From the NCBI GenBank assembly GCA_030633365.1, contig DAOVSY010000146.1, positions 1-7,283 of the forward strand: a stretch of 7,283 nt of DNA, written 5' to 3'. This DNA is from Spirochaetaceae bacterium. GTDB lineage: Bacteria > Spirochaetota > Spirochaetia > B11-G9. Below, one piece after another: positions 6,140-7,283 of this stretch; position 1 is the stretch's first letter; each line of letters starts with the position of its first letter. Under the pieces are notes generated by a model, which had not been told where the DNA came from, did not search any database, and saw only the letters and a program-made list of their open reading frames with translations. The translations under genes and the position numbers were made by a program.

Positions 6140-7283
6140 CTACCACTGAGGAGGATAAAAAGTATCTACATCAGCTTTAGTAATCATATGCTGAGGTATA
6201 TTGGTAATTGCTGGAATTTCTTTTCCGTTAAACCAGTCTGCTGCAGTCTTAACGGCAAGAGCGCCATCGCCTTCTGCAGTCTGATAGGTAATTGCATATA
6301 AACTACCATCTTTAACAAGATCCATTCCAACCTTACTGTTACCAGCAGCTATAACTATAATATCTTCTCTTCCGGCTTTCTTAAGAGCTTCAATAATTCC
6401 AAGGGACTGAGCGGAATCATCAGCAGCACAAATACCTGTAAGTTCATCGCCAAAACGTGTCAGCCAGTCGGATACCAGCTGCATGGTTTTATCAGCTTCA
6501 AATCCAGGAGCCTGAGCATCAAGAACCTTGATGTCAGGAGCATATCCTGCAAGTTCAGATCTTGGTCCCCAGTAACGTGCGAAATAAGGAGATCCACCAG
6601 GTGCATGCTGAACATAGGCTACACCACCTTCTTTTCCAAGAGCATCAGCCCATAGATGAGAAAGTTTTCTAAACTGACCAAAATCATCCGGCCCGGTCCA
6701 GGCAATAGCATAGTCCATAGCTTTAGCTTCCGGCAGAGTATTAAACATAATTAAAGGTATACCTGCTTTGTTTATTTTCCGTGCCTGCTGTAGAGCTGTT
6801 TTTGCATCCAGTGGAATTAATAGAATCATGTCAGGACGTTCGTTAATTGCCTGATCAATCATCTGATTCTGGACTGCAAGGTCCCAGTTTGGAGACTGAA
6901 TTTTAAGATCCATGCTGTAGGCATCTGCAACCTTCTGAGCTCCATTTGTACAGGCAGTTGTCCAGGGATGGTCACCATGAACAATCATTGTAACGTTCTT
7001 TCCAATTGCTCCATCTCCAGGAGATTCCGGAATATTTACCTTGTTGGTTATTTCTCCGGCAAATTCCATATCCCACCAATGAAGTGGATCAGTTTCAGGT
7101 AGAGCTGAGGGATCTGCAGGTCTTGCAGGAACCACACGTTCTGCTCCACCCAACTTAATAAGGGACTGACCATCTGCTGCTTTTAATACAGAAAGATCTA
7201 CTGCAAGTGAAGCTTCCAAATTTCCAGCTCCAACTGCTTCTGTTTCGTCAGATTGTCCTCCTGCTAAAACAAACCCGGTTGCA
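6140..7283 (-). CDS. Periplasmic sugar-binding protein, RbsB/Peripla_BP_4 type (5' end beyond window)
   Basis: Substrate receptor of a carbohydrate-type ABC importer (type I periplasmic-binding fold). The frame is open to the right edge, giving 380 visible residues that begin inside a signal peptide: ATGFVLA|GGQSDETEA. A TTG at 7217-7219 could be mistaken for the start but lies after the signal peptide. The first lobe shows NVTMIVHGDHPWTTACTNGA, equivalent to the aromatic sugar-contact loop of the family, then NQMIDQAINERPDMILLIPLD. The second lobe has GICAADDSAQSLGIIEAL, VIAAGNSKVGMDLV and LYAITYQTAEGDGALAV, positions where family members carry ligand-binding Asp, Asn and Gln. About 70 residues, including PADPSALPETDPLHWWDMEF, lie between the signal peptide and the core, longer than in RbsB itself. 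Permease and ATPase genes are not in the window. The hairpin at 6053-6070 likely ends the transcript. The sugar cannot be named. Confidence 0.92.
   Translation of the reverse strand, partial: ATGFVLAGGQSDETEAVGAGNLEASLAVDLSVLKAADGQSLIKLGGAERVVPARPADPSALPETDPLHWWDMEFAGEITNKVNIPESPGDGAIGKNVTMIVHGDHPWTTACTNGAQKVADAYSMDLKIQSPNWDLAVQNQMIDQAINERPDMILLIPLDAKTALQQARKINKAGIPLIMFNTLPEAKAMDYAIAWTGPDDFGQFRKLSHLWADALGKEGGVAYVQHAPGGSPYFARYWGPRSELAGYAPDIKVLDAQAPGFEADKTMQLVSDWLTRFGDELTGICAADDSAQSLGIIEALKKAGREDIIVIAAGNSKVGMDLVKDGSLYAITYQTAEGDGALAVKTAADWFNGKEIPAITNIPQHMITKADVDTFYPPQW

Noticed and set aside
6083..6301. Plus-strand 72-codon frame
   Set aside because: It runs through the palindrome and antisense to the 3' end of the sugar-binding-protein gene; no homology.

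Overview
The window looks like a chromosomal segment of a free-living or host-associated spirochaete, though this is an inference. Both ABC-transporter binding proteins have non-lipoprotein signal peptides ending in an Ala-Gly-Gly-Gln-type junction (AVMA|GGQDET and VLA|GGQSDET), a style common in Treponema/Spirochaeta-like genomes. The moderately AT-rich DNA, the Gram-negative-type periplasmic YHS protein and the sugar-centred gene content fit. No rRNA, tRNA, CRISPR array or transposase gene is visible.

Left block (1-2621, minus strand): a dipeptide/oligopeptide-family ABC importer. The periplasmic substrate-binding protein (984-2621) comes first, from a good sigma-70-type promoter at 2655-2683. 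A perfect 13-bp hairpin (942-976) follows, then the OppD/DppD-type ATPase (start at 910), which runs off the left edge. No permease gene lies between them.

Centre (2655-4682): a divergent promoter region and a plus-strand gene for a large, signal-peptide-less GH106-like glycoside hydrolase. Family-5 binding proteins import oligosaccharides as well as peptides. The divergent pair therefore suggests, without proving, uptake of a glycoside or oligosaccharide followed by cytoplasmic hydrolysis.

Decay zone (4683-5358): 16 bp after the hydrolase lies an about 60-codon C-terminal remnant of a uroporphyrinogen-decarboxylase-family gene, with no start and the rest missing. Four bases beyond it, on the other strand, is a damaged hicAB toxin-antitoxin locus. 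HicA stops after 47 residues, and the HicB reading frame has lost its normal start codon at the same junction. Several deletions seem to have accumulated here.

Right block (5359-7283): an about 240-bp AT-rich spacer, then a plus-strand gene for a secreted YHS-domain protein (5596-6045). Convergent to it is the 3' part of a minus-strand periplasmic sugar-binding protein of the RbsB/Peripla_BP_4 type, which runs off the right edge. Two hairpins occupy the convergent gap.

The main points of interest are the compound hicAB lesion, the uroporphyrinogen-decarboxylase remnant and the putative glycoside uptake/hydrolysis pair. I see no convincing wholly new system.
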